Below, one piece after another: positions 25,632-34,390 of a stretch of 64,000 nucleotides of DNA. The notes below the pieces were generated by a model. The model was not told the DNA's origin. It did not search any database and was given only the letters and a program-made list of their open reading frames with translations. The stretch spans positions 1 through 64,000 of the forward strand of contig JAUSID010000095.1 in assembly GCA_030648295.1 (NCBI GenBank), written 5' to 3'. Source of the stretch: Opitutaceae bacterium (lineage in GTDB: Bacteria > Verrucomicrobiota > Verrucomicrobiia > Opitutales > Opitutaceae). Positions within the stretch are counted from its first letter, which is position 1; the number at the start of each line of letters is the position of its first letter. The position numbers were made by a program, and so were the translations under genes.

Positions 25632-26286
25632 GGGCGAAAACCGGGGACGCTAGGTTTGAGCACGGGGGTGGCAAGGCGAATCCGGGTTTCGCGCCCGTGC
25701 GAAATATCGCGGGGCTTTTACCCGCGGGATTGAAGTGATTTCCGACCCGGAACCGGGGCCGGACGAAACCGCCCAACGGGCCAGGACTGATTAACCGCGA
25801 ATGGACGCGAATCGACGCGAATGAAAACGAAGGCCGTGAACGAAATATTCGCAGGGGCCGTCGGTTTTCCCCGGGAGCGCGGGCGTCTCGCCCGCAAAGG
25901 ATCCCGGCTCTTTCTCATTCCTCTTTCTCGTTCTCTTTCTCCCTCCGGGATCGATCCGATCCGGGGAGAAAGAGGAAGATTAAGAGAAAGATAAAGAGAT
26001 TGATGAGGGCCAAGTGGCACAGGCGTCCCGCCAGGCGTCTCTCCCATGATGATGGAGTGGCACGGGCATCTTGCCCGTGATGAGCGTTTCCAAATTCCAA
26101 CACGGCCGGGACGGCCGTGCCACACCAGCAGCCGGTTGTCCGAAGTGGCATGGGCGTCCCGTCCGGGCGTCTCATCCATGATCCCCGGGCGCCGCGCTTC
26201 GCGCCGTCCACGGGCAAGATGCCCGTGCCACTCCCAAACCTTCACGCCCTCGCGCGCCCGAGCTTCGCTGCGCCGCCCGAACCGTT
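25632..26286. repeat. Repeat-rich intergenic region (site D hairpin and GGCACGGGC family)
   Basis: 655 bp with no supported gene. At 25868-25895 lies a GCGGGCGTCTCGCCCGC hairpin. At 25909-25999 is a word-tandem inverted repeat (CTTTCTC-type words, a GATCGATCCGATC centre, then GAGAAAGA-type words). From 26050 to 26270 several hairpins of the form GGCACGGGCATCTTGCCCGTG alternate in both orientations, with CACGGCCGGGACGGCCGTGCC between them. Confidence 0.7.
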
Positions 26287-27798
26287 TCACTTCAATTCGC
26301 CGGTGGCCGGCTGGGCGGTGCGCGAGCCCATCGCGAAGGGAGGCCGCGACTCGTCGAACGGGATTTCGTCGAACAACTGGTCGAGGTTCTTCTGGAAAAA
26401 CTCCTGCTCGCCGAGCCGGCTGATCGCGATGTCGTAGCGGGTGAGCAACGGATCGATCCGCTCCAGCGACGCGCCGATTGGGTCCTCGCCGAAATTGTCG
26501 TCCAGGGTTTTGAAATCGAGCAGCGTCAACCGATTCAAGGGACGCGCCGGCTGATAGAGGTAATCGGTCGAGTCGGCGTTTGGGTCCGGCCGCACAGTCG
26601 CGATGAGGTTGAGCAGGACCAGCCGGTTTACGCACTCGTTCAGCAGTTGGGTCGGCACCTTCAACAACTCGCCGAGCTGCGAGGAGGAAATCGGTGGCAG
26701 ACATTCACGGAATCGCCGGCAGATGGTCATGAAAACGACCAGCGCGAGCCGTTCGCGCATCGCGTGGGTTAGCGAACTCCAGGCGACCTGGCTGTTGCGG
26801 AAATGCACGTTCTGGACGGCGTAGCTGACGATTCCGCCGATAAGGACGCACAGCCAGAAGATATAAAGCCCGAACATGAGCACCGGCAGGATGGCCAGCG
26901 ATCCATAGAGGCTGCGTTCGAGTACGACTCGCTTCACGTAGAGGAACTGCACGAACTGGTTCATCACCACGAGCGTCGCCGCGACCATGGCGCCGACGAA
27001 GGCCGCACTCCAGCTGACGCGGGTATTGGGAATGACCCGGTAAAAGAGCATCAGCATGATCGCGAGCAGCACGAGCGACAGCAGAGGCAGTAATCCGCCC
27101 AGCGAAGCGGCCATCTCCGGACCGCCCGGGAGGATTTCACCGAAAACGATTCCGAAGGTGCCGGCGCTCAGCAGCGCGACCGAGCTGAAGAAGAGTACCG
27201 CGCCCAGCGTGAGGACCGTCCAGTAAAGCACGATTCGCATCAGCACGGACCGGCCCTGCCGCACGCCCCAGATGTCGTTGAACGCGTCCTCGATCGACTT
27301 GAACAGCAGGAGGACGATCAAGATCAGCGAGGTGCCGCCGAGGGCCCCGGCGGAGCCCGACTGGGCCGCGGCAATGATCCCGTTGATGATGTTGACCAGG
27401 TCCGGATTGATGTCGGTCGGGCTCTGCGTGAGATATTCGTATTGCTGGAGCTGGGGCGCGACGAACTTCAGGATCTTCGTCAGCGTGTTCGCGACGAGAT
27501 TGGGCTCATCCTTGCCGAGGGCGAAACCGGCGACGAGAAAGGCGATCGCGAGCAATGGGCCGAGGCCAAGCAGCGAACTGAAGCTCAACGCCGCCGCACG
27601 GCTCGCGAGCCGCGATTTGTCGAAAACCAGGACCGTGATCGAGAGGACGCGAAGGACGGCGTAAACCCCACCGCGCAGCGAGCGCTCCTTCAGCGAGCTG
27701 CTCTTCCAGATTTCCTTCTGGTAAATGTGAGCGAAACGCGCCCAGGCGTCGGAAGGGCGTAGGCGGGACGGACTTGTCGTTTGGACGGGACGCGGCAC
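26287..27798 (-). CDS. YihY/BrkB-family inner-membrane protein
   Basis: About 503 residues from GTG 27798, four bases after the stop of the upstream gene; an ATG at 27879 would overlap that gene by 77 bp. The core (SRLASRAAALSFSSLLGLGP, SIEDAFNDIWGVRQGRSVLM and FGLYIFWLCVLIGGIVSYAV) with six transmembrane helices is the YihY (formerly tRNA-processing RNase BN) family. The C-terminal 150 residues (VFMTICRRFRECLPPISSSQ onward) are soluble and helical, an extension seen in part of the family. The function of the family is not settled. Confidence 0.88.
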   Translation of the reverse strand: MPRPVQTTSPSRLRPSDAWARFAHIYQKEIWKSSSLKERSLRGGVYAVLRVLSITVLVFDKSRLASRAAALSFSSLLGLGPLLAIAFLVAGFALGKDEPNLVANTLTKILKFVAPQLQQYEYLTQSPTDINPDLVNIINGIIAAAQSGSAGALGGTSLILIVLLLFKSIEDAFNDIWGVRQGRSVLMRIVLYWTVLTLGAVLFFSSVALLSAGTFGIVFGEILPGGPEMAASLGGLLPLLSLVLLAIMLMLFYRVIPNTRVSWSAAFVGAMVAATLVVMNQFVQFLYVKRVVLERSLYGSLAILPVLMFGLYIFWLCVLIGGIVSYAVQNVHFRNSQVAWSSLTHAMRERLALVVFMTICRRFRECLPPISSSQLGELLKVPTQLLNECVNRLVLLNLIATVRPDPNADSTDYLYQPARPLNRLTLLDFKTLDDNFGEDPIGASLERIDPLLTRYDIAISRLGEQEFFQKNLDQLFDEIPFDESRPPFAMGSRTAQPATGELK

Positions 27799-27802
27799 AG
27801 CG

Positions 27803-28552
27803 TCAATGCGACAGTAAATACCACGCCAGCGTTCCCATGCCGCCGACCGCCGCAACGGCGGCGACAATGGCGGGAACAAGGCTTACCACGACTGTGCAGA
27901 GGTATAGGCCAATCGAACCCGCCGCGACCTGCGCGAGCGGAATCGTCAGGCCCTCGGCATAAAACATGAAACCAATCAGCCCCAGGCCGAGGGCCGCCCG
28001 AAAACGCACGATGGGATAAATCGTCGACATCCCGAGCCCCAGGAGGACCGCCAGCGCGAGGTCGACGATACCCAGGAACACGAGCGGTTGCTGCATCATC
28101 TTTGCCGTGTCCATCGTCGTCAGTGCCTCGACCGCGGGCAGTGCTTCGCCGGCGGCCGCCACGAGCAGCGCGGCCATGGCCGCGAGCATTCCGATTTTCG
28201 CGGCCCGGGCCATCGCTTGCTCGGGGTCGCGTTTGTCCTTGGTATCGTCCGTCCGGCCCTCGGCGGCGGCCAACATTTCGTTGACCGTGATCGGCTTCGA
28301 GGTGGCGTCCGGCTTGTTCAGCGTTTTGATTTCCTTGGCCTTGAGCGCGAGTTTTCGCTTCTCCGGAAAAACCACCGCCATCAGCTCGGCGTTGGTGTTG
28401 AGGGCGACCCACTGTTCGGTCCCGGCATCATAAATCAACGTCTCTCCGTCAACCTGACCGGCTTCGGCGAGATCGGCGACCTGTTGGGCACTGAACGGCC
28501 CGCGGGCCTCGGTCTCGGTCGCGTTGCGGATGTAGATTTCCTGCGTGGCCAT
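27803..28552 (-). CDS. GYF-like domain membrane protein
   Basis: 249 residues. Residues about 4-55 match the GYF_2/DUF4339 domain (ARGPFSAQQVADLAEAGQVD then LIYDAGTEQWVALN), a small fold often placed before membrane segments. A charged linker follows, then four hydrophobic helices (IGMLAAMAALLVAAAGEALP, FLGIVDLALAVLLGLGMSTI, GLGLIGFMFYAEGLTIPLAQ and a last one near the C-terminus). The role is unknown. It is translationally linked to the YihY-family gene downstream. Confidence 0.7.
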   Translation of the reverse strand: MATQEIYIRNATETEARGPFSAQQVADLAEAGQVDGETLIYDAGTEQWVALNTNAELMAVVFPEKRKLALKAKEIKTLNKPDATSKPITVNEMLAAAEGRTDDTKDKRDPEQAMARAAKIGMLAAMAALLVAAAGEALPAVEALTTMDTAKMMQQPLVFLGIVDLALAVLLGLGMSTIYPIVRFRAALGLGLIGFMFYAEGLTIPLAQVAAGSIGLYLCTVVVSLVPAIVAAVAAVGGMGTLAWYLLSH

Positions 28553-28728
28553 ACGCGGCAGGGTGCAGAGAGTGAAAGTGAAAGTGAAGGTGAAAGTGGG
28601 AGGGGTCGAGGGGGCCGAGGGGTGTTAATCTGCGACAGGATGGCGACGTTATCCGGAATTCGCACGCTCGCGTTCCTACCGAGGTCTCCAGGATTTCCGT
28701 GTCTTCCGCGTCTTCCAAGTCTTCCCGC
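28553..28728. repeat. Short intergenic tract with GTGAAA words
   Basis: 176 bp between argS and the GYF-like gene. Tandem GTGAAAGTGAAAGTGAAGG words lie at about 28573-28600 and TCTTCCGCGTCTTCCAAG words at about 28700-28722. No gene seen. Confidence 0.4.
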
Positions 28729-30483
28729 CTACATTCGCGTCAGCGTCCGCAGTCCGAGCAATTGCAGGCCGGTATCGAGGATCAGAAGGGTTCGGGCGCA
28801 CAGCAGCAGCCGGCGCGCGCGAATCGGCGGGTCCTCGACCAGCACCTTGTCGGCGTTGTTAAACGAGCTGTAATCGCCCGCCAGCTCGAACAAAAACAGG
28901 CACAGGTAATGCGGTCGCAGCGACTCGGTCGCGAGCCGGATGGCATCCGGGAATTTCGTCAATTTTCGCGCCAGCGCGATTTCCGTTGGTGTTTCGGGTA
29001 TGATCGCGATGCCCTCGATCGCGGGGTCATCCGGCCGGACAGCTGCCTTCCGGAAAATCGAGTGAATCCGCGCGACGGCGTACAACAGATACGGCGCCGT
29101 ATTGCCCTCGAGCGCCAGCATCTTGTCCCAGGAGAACAAGTAATTGCTGCTGCGGTTCTGCGCGAGGTCGGCGTATTGCACCGCGCCGATCCCGACGATC
29201 CGCGCGATGTCGCGGCGATCGGACTCGGGCAGGTCGGGATTTTTCTCGGTGACGATGGCAAAGGCCCGTTCCTCGGCCTCGTCGAGCAGCGCCTTCAGCC
29301 GGATCACATCGCCACTGCGGGTCTTGAGCGCCTTGCCGTCCTCGCCGGTGACGGCACCAAAGCTGACGTGATGCAGCTCCGGCACCCGGTAGGCTTTGGC
29401 GGTGAACCATTTTTTCACCGTGAGAAACAGCTGCTCGAAGTGATCGGCCTGGCGGAAGTCGGTCACGATCACGATTCCGTCGGCGTGGAGGTGCTCGGCG
29501 CGATACAGCGCCGTCGCGAGGTCGGTGGAGGCGTAGTTGCTCGCGCCATCGGCCTTGCGGACGATGAAGGGCTGGGTCTTGAAACGCGGATGCTCCGGGT
29601 GGAACACGACGAGCGCGCCTTCGCTCTCCTGCGCAATCCCCGTTTCGCCGAGCTCGCGATAGACGCGGTCGACCTTGTCGTTGTAGAAGCTTTCGCCGAG
29701 GAAATGATCGAAACGGATGCCGAGCCGGTCGTAGATTTGCTGGAACGCGAGCCGGCTCTCCTCGGTGAATTTCTGCCACAGCCGGACATTTTCCGGATCG
29801 CCGTTCTGCAGCTTCACCAGCTCGCGGCGCGCTTCGTCGAGCTCGGGCGAACCGTCGGGTGTGGCGTTGTGGCCCAGCTTGTAGAGTCGCTCGAGTTCCT
29901 CGATCGGATCCGCGGCCAGCGCGGCGGGATTGGCCCACCGCTTGTAGCCATGGATGAGCTTGCCGAATTGCGTGCCCCAGTCGCCGAGGTGGTTGTCACG
30001 GATCACGCGCGCGCCGGTGAACGCGAGCGTCCGGCAAATCGCTTCGCCAATCACGGCCGAGCGAAGGTGGCCGACATGCATTTGTTTCGCCGTGTTCGGC
30101 GAACTGTAATCAACCAGCCACGTCTGGCCGGCGTGGGCGGCGGCCGCGCCGGCGGCCAGCGCCTCGCGGGTGGAAAATGTCCGCAACCATTCGAGCAGCG
30201 CCGCTGGTTTCAGCGTGAAGTTGATGAACCCGGGTCCCGCAATCGTGATCTCGCAGCGATCGCGCACCTCGCCGGAAAGTTGCGCCACGATCTTCTCGCT
30301 GGTGGCCCGCGGGTTCAGCTTCCGGGCCTTGGCGTATCCGAGAACTCCATTCGCCTGAAAATCACCGTGCCGCGCGTCGGCGGTCCGGACCTCGGGGACA
30401 AAGTCCGACGCGTCTTCCAGCCCGGCGGCCGCGGCCGCAGCCTTGAGGGCACGGTCGAAGTCGGAGGCGAGATTGAAGGCCAT
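28729..30483 (-). CDS. argS: Arginyl-tRNA synthetase
   Basis: 584 residues from MAFNLASDFD. The Add-1 N-terminal domain recognises the tRNA D-loop; the class I HIGH motif is SSPNTAKQMHVGHLRS; the KMSKS-equivalent region is GKALKTRSGDVIRLK; the C-terminal DALR anticodon-binding domain ends LQLLGLRTLTRM. It charges tRNA-Arg and, like its family, needs the tRNA for activation. The frame extends upstream to 30525, but MAFNLAS is the natural family start. It is divergent from puuD. Confidence 0.96.
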   Translation of the reverse strand: MAFNLASDFDRALKAAAAAAGLEDASDFVPEVRTADARHGDFQANGVLGYAKARKLNPRATSEKIVAQLSGEVRDRCEITIAGPGFINFTLKPAALLEWLRTFSTREALAAGAAAAHAGQTWLVDYSSPNTAKQMHVGHLRSAVIGEAICRTLAFTGARVIRDNHLGDWGTQFGKLIHGYKRWANPAALAADPIEELERLYKLGHNATPDGSPELDEARRELVKLQNGDPENVRLWQKFTEESRLAFQQIYDRLGIRFDHFLGESFYNDKVDRVYRELGETGIAQESEGALVVFHPEHPRFKTQPFIVRKADGASNYASTDLATALYRAEHLHADGIVIVTDFRQADHFEQLFLTVKKWFTAKAYRVPELHHVSFGAVTGEDGKALKTRSGDVIRLKALLDEAEERAFAIVTEKNPDLPESDRRDIARIVGIGAVQYADLAQNRSSNYLFSWDKMLALEGNTAPYLLYAVARIHSIFRKAAVRPDDPAIEGIAIIPETPTEIALARKLTKFPDAIRLATESLRPHYLCLFLFELAGDYSSFNNADKVLVEDPPIRARRLLLCARTLLILDTGLQLLGLRTLTRM

Positions 30484-30603
30484 GGGCATCCGGCGAGGAA
30501 ACCGGAACGCGCATGCCGCGGGCAAGCGCGGAGTTGAGTCGCGCTCCGGGCTTGCGGCGGGTGCGACACACGCATGGCATCACGCCAGCTTGCCCCTGGC
30601 CTG

Positions 30604-31800
30604 ATGGACGCCCACCTCGTCGACTTCCTGAGCCTGCTTGTTCGCTGGCTGCACGTAATTGCCGGGATCGCATGGATCGGCTCGTCGTTTTATTTCATCT
30701 GGCTGGACAACAGCCTCGAACCGCCGCCACCGGGGTCGGAGGCCGCGAAGAAAGGCGTCGCGGGCGAGTTGTGGGCGGTGCATGGCGGTGGATTTTATAA
30801 TCCGCAAAAGTATGCGGGGGCTCCGCCTTCCCTGCCGGACCGGTTGCATTGGTTCAAATGGGAGGCCTACACGACGTGGCTGTCAGGCACGGCGCTGCTG
30901 GCCGTGGTCTACTGGCTGCACGCGGGAACCATGATGCTCGATCCGACCCGCGCCGTGCTCAGCGCGGCCGCGGCGGTCGGCATCGGCATCGCGAGCATGG
31001 TCGGTTCGTGGGTGGTGTACGACGGATTGTGCCGCTCACCGCTGGGACGTCGCGACGAAGTGCTCGGGCTGGTCGTCTTCGGATTGCTCACGCTGCTCGC
31101 GTGGGGCCTGCAACACGCGTTCAACGGTCGCGCCGCATTCATTCACATTGGCACCGCCATTGGCACGATCATGACGGCGAACGTATTTTTCGTCATCATA
31201 CCCGGCCAGAAGCGGATGGTGGCGGCGATGCGTTCCGGCGAGCGGCCGGATCCGGCAGACGGCCGGAGGGGCAAGCAGCGCAGCGTCCACAACAACTATT
31301 TCACGCTGCCGGTCGTGTTCCTGATGATCAGCAATCATTATGCCTCGACCTACTCGCACCGGCATGCCTGGGTCGTGCTCGCGCTGATTTCGGCGGCGGG
31401 CGTCGCCATCCGGCATTTTTTCAACCGCCGGCATAAAGGCGAATTCGCCTGGCCCTATCCGGCCGTCGGCGCGGTGTTGCTGGCGGGGACCGCGTGGTGG
31501 ACGACTCCCCGGATTCCACCGCTGCCGAAACTCGAGGGCGAGGCAACCTTTGATCGCGTGCGTGCGATCGTCGGCCAGCGCTGCCTGGCATGCCATTCGC
31601 GCGTGCCGACGTTTCCCGGCGTCCCGCAACCGCCCGGCGGGGTGATCCTTGAAAGCGCCGACGGCATCACTCAAAACGCCCAGCGTATCTATAATCAGGT
31701 GGTCGCCACTCGCGTCATGCCGCTCGGCAATGTCACGCAGATGACCGACCAGGAGCGCGCCGTTTTGTCGGCTTGGATTATGTCCGGCGCAAAACGCTAG
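30604..31800 (+). CDS. puuD: Urate hydroxylase PuuD with C-terminal cytochrome c domain
   Basis: About 398 residues from ATG 30604. Seven or eight transmembrane helices form the Urate_ox_N domain (LVRWLHVIAGIAWIGSSFYF, LWAVHGGGFYNPQKY and AFIHIGTAIGTIMTANVFFV). The C-terminal 90 residues hold a c-type cytochrome domain with the haem motif CLACH (GQRCLACHSR). PuuD oxidises urate to 5-hydroxyisourate and passes electrons to the respiratory chain through the cytochrome. No genes for hydroxyisourate hydrolase, OHCU decarboxylase or xanthine dehydrogenase are near, so its place in purine breakdown here is unsupported by context. Confidence 0.88.
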   Translation: MDAHLVDFLSLLVRWLHVIAGIAWIGSSFYFIWLDNSLEPPPPGSEAAKKGVAGELWAVHGGGFYNPQKYAGAPPSLPDRLHWFKWEAYTTWLSGTALLAVVYWLHAGTMMLDPTRAVLSAAAAVGIGIASMVGSWVVYDGLCRSPLGRRDEVLGLVVFGLLTLLAWGLQHAFNGRAAFIHIGTAIGTIMTANVFFVIIPGQKRMVAAMRSGERPDPADGRRGKQRSVHNNYFTLPVVFLMISNHYASTYSHRHAWVVLALISAAGVAIRHFFNRRHKGEFAWPYPAVGAVLLAGTAWWTTPRIPPLPKLEGEATFDRVRAIVGQRCLACHSRVPTFPGVPQPPGGVILESADGITQNAQRIYNQVVATRVMPLGNVTQMTDQERAVLSAWIMSGAKR

Positions 31801-31830
31801 CAGGTAACCAGTTGGTTCCCAAACTACCCC

Positions 31831-31859
31831 TTGTTTTCGGGCGAGTGATCACGTAACAT
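31831..31859 (+). promoter_or_regulatory. Candidate promoter of the thymidine phosphorylase gene
   Basis: TTGTTT (31831-31836) and TAACAT (31854-31859) are separated by exactly 17 bp, about 110 bp before the ATG. Both hexamers are partial matches. Confidence 0.3.
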
Positions 31860-31969
31860 GGCGCGCGTCGCACGCCTGTTTAAACTCGACTTTCGCGGGG
31901 AAATTCATTGGCTCGCAAACTTTTCCGCCAGCGGGAGAAACGCCTTCCGCCTTCGCCTATAACCACACA

Positions 31970-33340
31970 ATGACCAGCAAACGCAACATACCGACGCGTC
32001 GTTTCATCAAGCCTACCTTCAACTTCTTAATCGAGAAAAAGCGGGATGGCGGCGAATTCAGCCAGGAGGAGATTCGCTATATTATCGATAGCACACTGGA
32101 CGGAGAAATGCCGCGGCACCAGCTCGCGGCTCTGGCCATGGCGATTTACTTCTCCGGCATGTCCGCGCAGGAGACGGCGGACCTAACGGAAGAAATGATG
32201 CTTTCCGGCGAGGTGATCGACCTCTCGCATATCGCGAAACCGAAGATCGACAAGTACTCGACCGGCGGCGTGGGCGACAAGACTTCGCTCGTGCTGGTGC
32301 CGCTCGCGATGGCATCCGGCGTCGTGGTGCCGATGATGTGCGGCGTCGAGCACGATTACATCATCAATACGCTCGAGAAACTGGCCGCGATTCCGGGCTT
32401 CAAGAGCCACATGACGAACGAGCATTTCGCGGGTCAGCTCGCGCGCATCGGCGGCGCCATCGTCGCCCAGACTGCGGATCTTGCGCCGGCCGATGCCAAG
32501 TTCTACGAACTCCGCCGGGACACCGGCACGATTCCGAGTTTGCCGCTGATCACCGGGAGCGTTCTTTCCAAGAAACTGGCCGAGGGATCCGAAGGCCTCG
32601 TGATCGACGTGAAGTGGGGCAACGGCTCCTTCATCAAGGATCTCGAACAGGCCAAGCAACTCGCCCGCTCGATGACTCGCGTCGGCCGGTCGATGAAGCG
32701 CCGCTGCGTCGCGCTCGTCACGGACATGAACCAGCCGCTGGGCGACACGGTCGGCACCGCCCTCGAAGTGAAGGAGGCGATCCAGCTGCTCAAGGGCGAG
32801 GGGCCGGAGGACATGAAGGAACTCGTCCTCAAGCTCGGCATGGAGATTGTGCGGCTGGCCGGCGTCGCGGGTTCGACGTTGTCCGCCAAGCAGACGGTGC
32901 AACGTCATCTCACCGACGGTTCAGCGCTCGAGAAGTTCAAGGATCTGGTGAAGGCGCAGGGCGGCGACACTTCTTACATCGATCATCCGGAGAAATTTCC
33001 GCAGGCGCGGCACATTCGGAAGCTGCCGGCGCCAAAGCGCGGGTATGTTCACACGATCAATGCGGCGATGATCGCGCGAGGTGTGCACCTGCTCGGGGCC
33101 GGCATCGAGCCCGCCGGTCATGGCAGCCACAGTCACAACCACAACAAGGTCGATCACTCGGTCGGCGTCTCGGAAATCAAGAAGGTCGGCACGCAGGTGA
33201 AGCAGGGCGAGCCGCTCATGATGATCCATTATAACGACGAGGCGAAGCTCGAGCAGGCGCTCGAGTACTTCAAGAACGCGTATCGCCTGGCGCCGAAGCG
33301 GCCGACGCCGCCGCCGCTAATCGTCGAGCGTGTCGCGTAA
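31970..33340 (+). CDS. deoA: Divergent thymidine phosphorylase family protein
   Basis: 456 residues. The family framework is plain: FSQEEIRYIIDSTLDGEMPR, KYSTGGVGDKTSLVLVPLAM, the RRDTGTIPSLPLITGSVLSK segment with Arg, Ser and Lys expected to bind the base, LVIDVKWGNGSFIK and VTDMNQPLGDTVG. Thymidine phosphorylases split pyrimidine deoxynucleosides with phosphate in the cytoplasm. Two features are odd. The usual SGRGLGHTGGTLDKLE motif is replaced by CGVEHDYIINTLEKLA, losing the Gly-rich loop and His, and a His-rich segment GHGSHSHNHNKVDH lies where others have a short Gly-rich turn. The substrate may differ. Two strong hairpins follow the stop. Confidence 0.85.
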   Translation: MTSKRNIPTRRFIKPTFNFLIEKKRDGGEFSQEEIRYIIDSTLDGEMPRHQLAALAMAIYFSGMSAQETADLTEEMMLSGEVIDLSHIAKPKIDKYSTGGVGDKTSLVLVPLAMASGVVVPMMCGVEHDYIINTLEKLAAIPGFKSHMTNEHFAGQLARIGGAIVAQTADLAPADAKFYELRRDTGTIPSLPLITGSVLSKKLAEGSEGLVIDVKWGNGSFIKDLEQAKQLARSMTRVGRSMKRRCVALVTDMNQPLGDTVGTALEVKEAIQLLKGEGPEDMKELVLKLGMEIVRLAGVAGSTLSAKQTVQRHLTDGSALEKFKDLVKAQGGDTSYIDHPEKFPQARHIRKLPAPKRGYVHTINAAMIARGVHLLGAGIEPAGHGSHSHNHNKVDHSVGVSEIKKVGTQVKQGEPLMMIHYNDEAKLEQALEYFKNAYRLAPKRPTPPPLIVERVA

Positions 33341-33362
33341 GGAAATCGCTGCTGCGATTTCC
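33341..33362 (+). terminator. Hairpin immediately after the thymidine phosphorylase stop
   Basis: GGAAATCGC and GCGATTTCC pair perfectly around TGCT, starting at the base after the stop codon. There is no T tract, so it may protect the mRNA end or add to the next hairpin. Confidence 0.5.
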
Positions 33363-33378
33363 TCCGGATAAGGCAAAA

Positions 33379-33405
33379 GCCGACCGCGGTGCGGTCGGTT
33401 TTTTT
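33379..33405 (+). terminator. Strong rho-independent terminator
   Basis: CCGACCGC and GCGGTCGG form an 8-bp stem with loop GGT followed by seven T residues. Confidence 0.92.
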
Positions 33406-33410
33406 GTGCG

Positions 33411-33788
33411 TCAACGGGGCAGCTTCGCTACGAGTTTCCGCCAATAAACGATCACCAGCGATGCAGCCGTGGTGATGAGCGCGAGCCCAACGGATGGGTC
33501 GCTCAGCGGACTGAACGCGGCCTGCAGTGCGGCGACGATATTCGGGAATTGATTGGCGGCGCCGGCTTCACCGGAATGGATCGCCACGATGGAGCCGATT
33601 AACGCGGCTGCCACGCATAGCCACGGACGGATTGAAGGCTTCGCCGGGGCGACCGGCGGCGGCAGTGCCGCGAGTACCCGATGCGAAAAACCATCATCCG
33701 AGAGTGGCGCGATCGCCGAGTTGGCGTGAAGCCAGGCTTCGAGCTGCGCGTCGTCGGGCGAATTTGATTTCAGGTCTGCGGATTCCAT
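33411..33788 (-). CDS. Small membrane protein, probable anti-sigma partner
   Basis: 125 residues. The N-terminal half is soluble (DDAQLEAWLHANSAIAPLSD, GFSHRVLAALPPP), as in small zinc-less anti-sigma factors, and is followed by two transmembrane helices (IRPWLCVAAALIGSIVAIHS and SVGLALITTAASLVIVYWRK). Its start overlaps the end of the sigma-like gene by 19 bp, so they are translationally coupled. The pairing suggests it binds that protein. I do not recognise a named family with confidence. Confidence 0.65.
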   Translation of the reverse strand: MESADLKSNSPDDAQLEAWLHANSAIAPLSDDGFSHRVLAALPPPVAPAKPSIRPWLCVAAALIGSIVAIHSGEAGAANQFPNIVAALQAAFSPLSDPSVGLALITTAASLVIVYWRKLVAKLPR

Positions 33789-34390
33789 GACGCGAGGAGG
33801 GAGCGAAGTTTTTCTTTGCTGCGGGCGAGGTGCGTTTTGACGGTGCCGAGCGGCCAGCCAAGCACATCGGCGATTTCACGGTGGGAAAGTCCCTGTTGAT
33901 AGCAAAGGTGCACGGCGGTTTGTTCATCCGGCGCGAGTCGCTGCAAAGCGCGAGAAAGGTCCTGCTGCAGATCGCTGAGCCGACTGGCGCTTGGCGTCGT
34001 CTCCTCCACCTCGAGTTGCTTCGGGTCGAGCGGCACAGCCTCATGGCGGCGGCGGGCGTTGCGCCAATGATTGTGGGCGAAGCTCACGCCAGGGGGCGGG
34101 CGATTTTCCCGCTCTTCATCTTCGTGCGGTAGGGCGGGGAGCGGTTGCCCTTTTTCGAGGGCGAGGCGCGCGGTCTCGTGCCAGAGCTGACGCTTGCGAT
34201 GCTGGAAGTAAAACGTGCTCACGATGACGAACGCAGTGAAGCTGAGCCCACCGACGACACCGATGATTCCCATCACGTTACCGTTGCCGAGAGTGGCCGC
34301 AAAGTGTGGTGCGAAGAACGTGGGGCACATCGCTTCCAGAGCCGGATCGAGGCCGGCGAGACCGATGAGGCTGGATGGGGAGAGTTGCAT
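33770..34390 (-). CDS. Membrane-anchored fusion of a DUF6249-like segment with ECF sigma region 4
   Basis: 206 residues. Residues about 1-100 carry a transmembrane helix (IIGVVGGLSFTAFVIVSTFY) and the following FQHRKRQLWHETARLALEKG stretch, as in DUF6249-type membrane proteins that are often encoded beside ECF sigma factors. Then the tail of sigma region 2 appears (AHNHWRNARRRHEAVPLD), followed by a full region 4: LSRALQRLAPDEQTAVHLCY, then GLSHREIADVLGWPLGTVKT and HLARSKEKLRSLL. The core-binding part of region 2 is absent. No stop codon or frame change marks the junction near residue 103. The protein could bind DNA from the membrane but should not act as a normal sigma factor. Confidence 0.75.
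   Translation of the reverse strand: MQLSPSSLIGLAGLDPALEAMCPTFFAPHFAATLGNGNVMGIIGVVGGLSFTAFVIVSTFYFQHRKRQLWHETARLALEKGQPLPALPHEDEERENRPPPGVSFAHNHWRNARRRHEAVPLDPKQLEVEETTPSASRLSDLQQDLSRALQRLAPDEQTAVHLCYQQGLSHREIADVLGWPLGTVKTHLARSKEKLRSLLASWNPQT

Noticed and set aside
25718-26704. 328-residue minus-strand open frame across the repeat region
   Set aside because: It runs through hairpin repeats and the wrong frame of the YihY-family gene, with no conserved segment.
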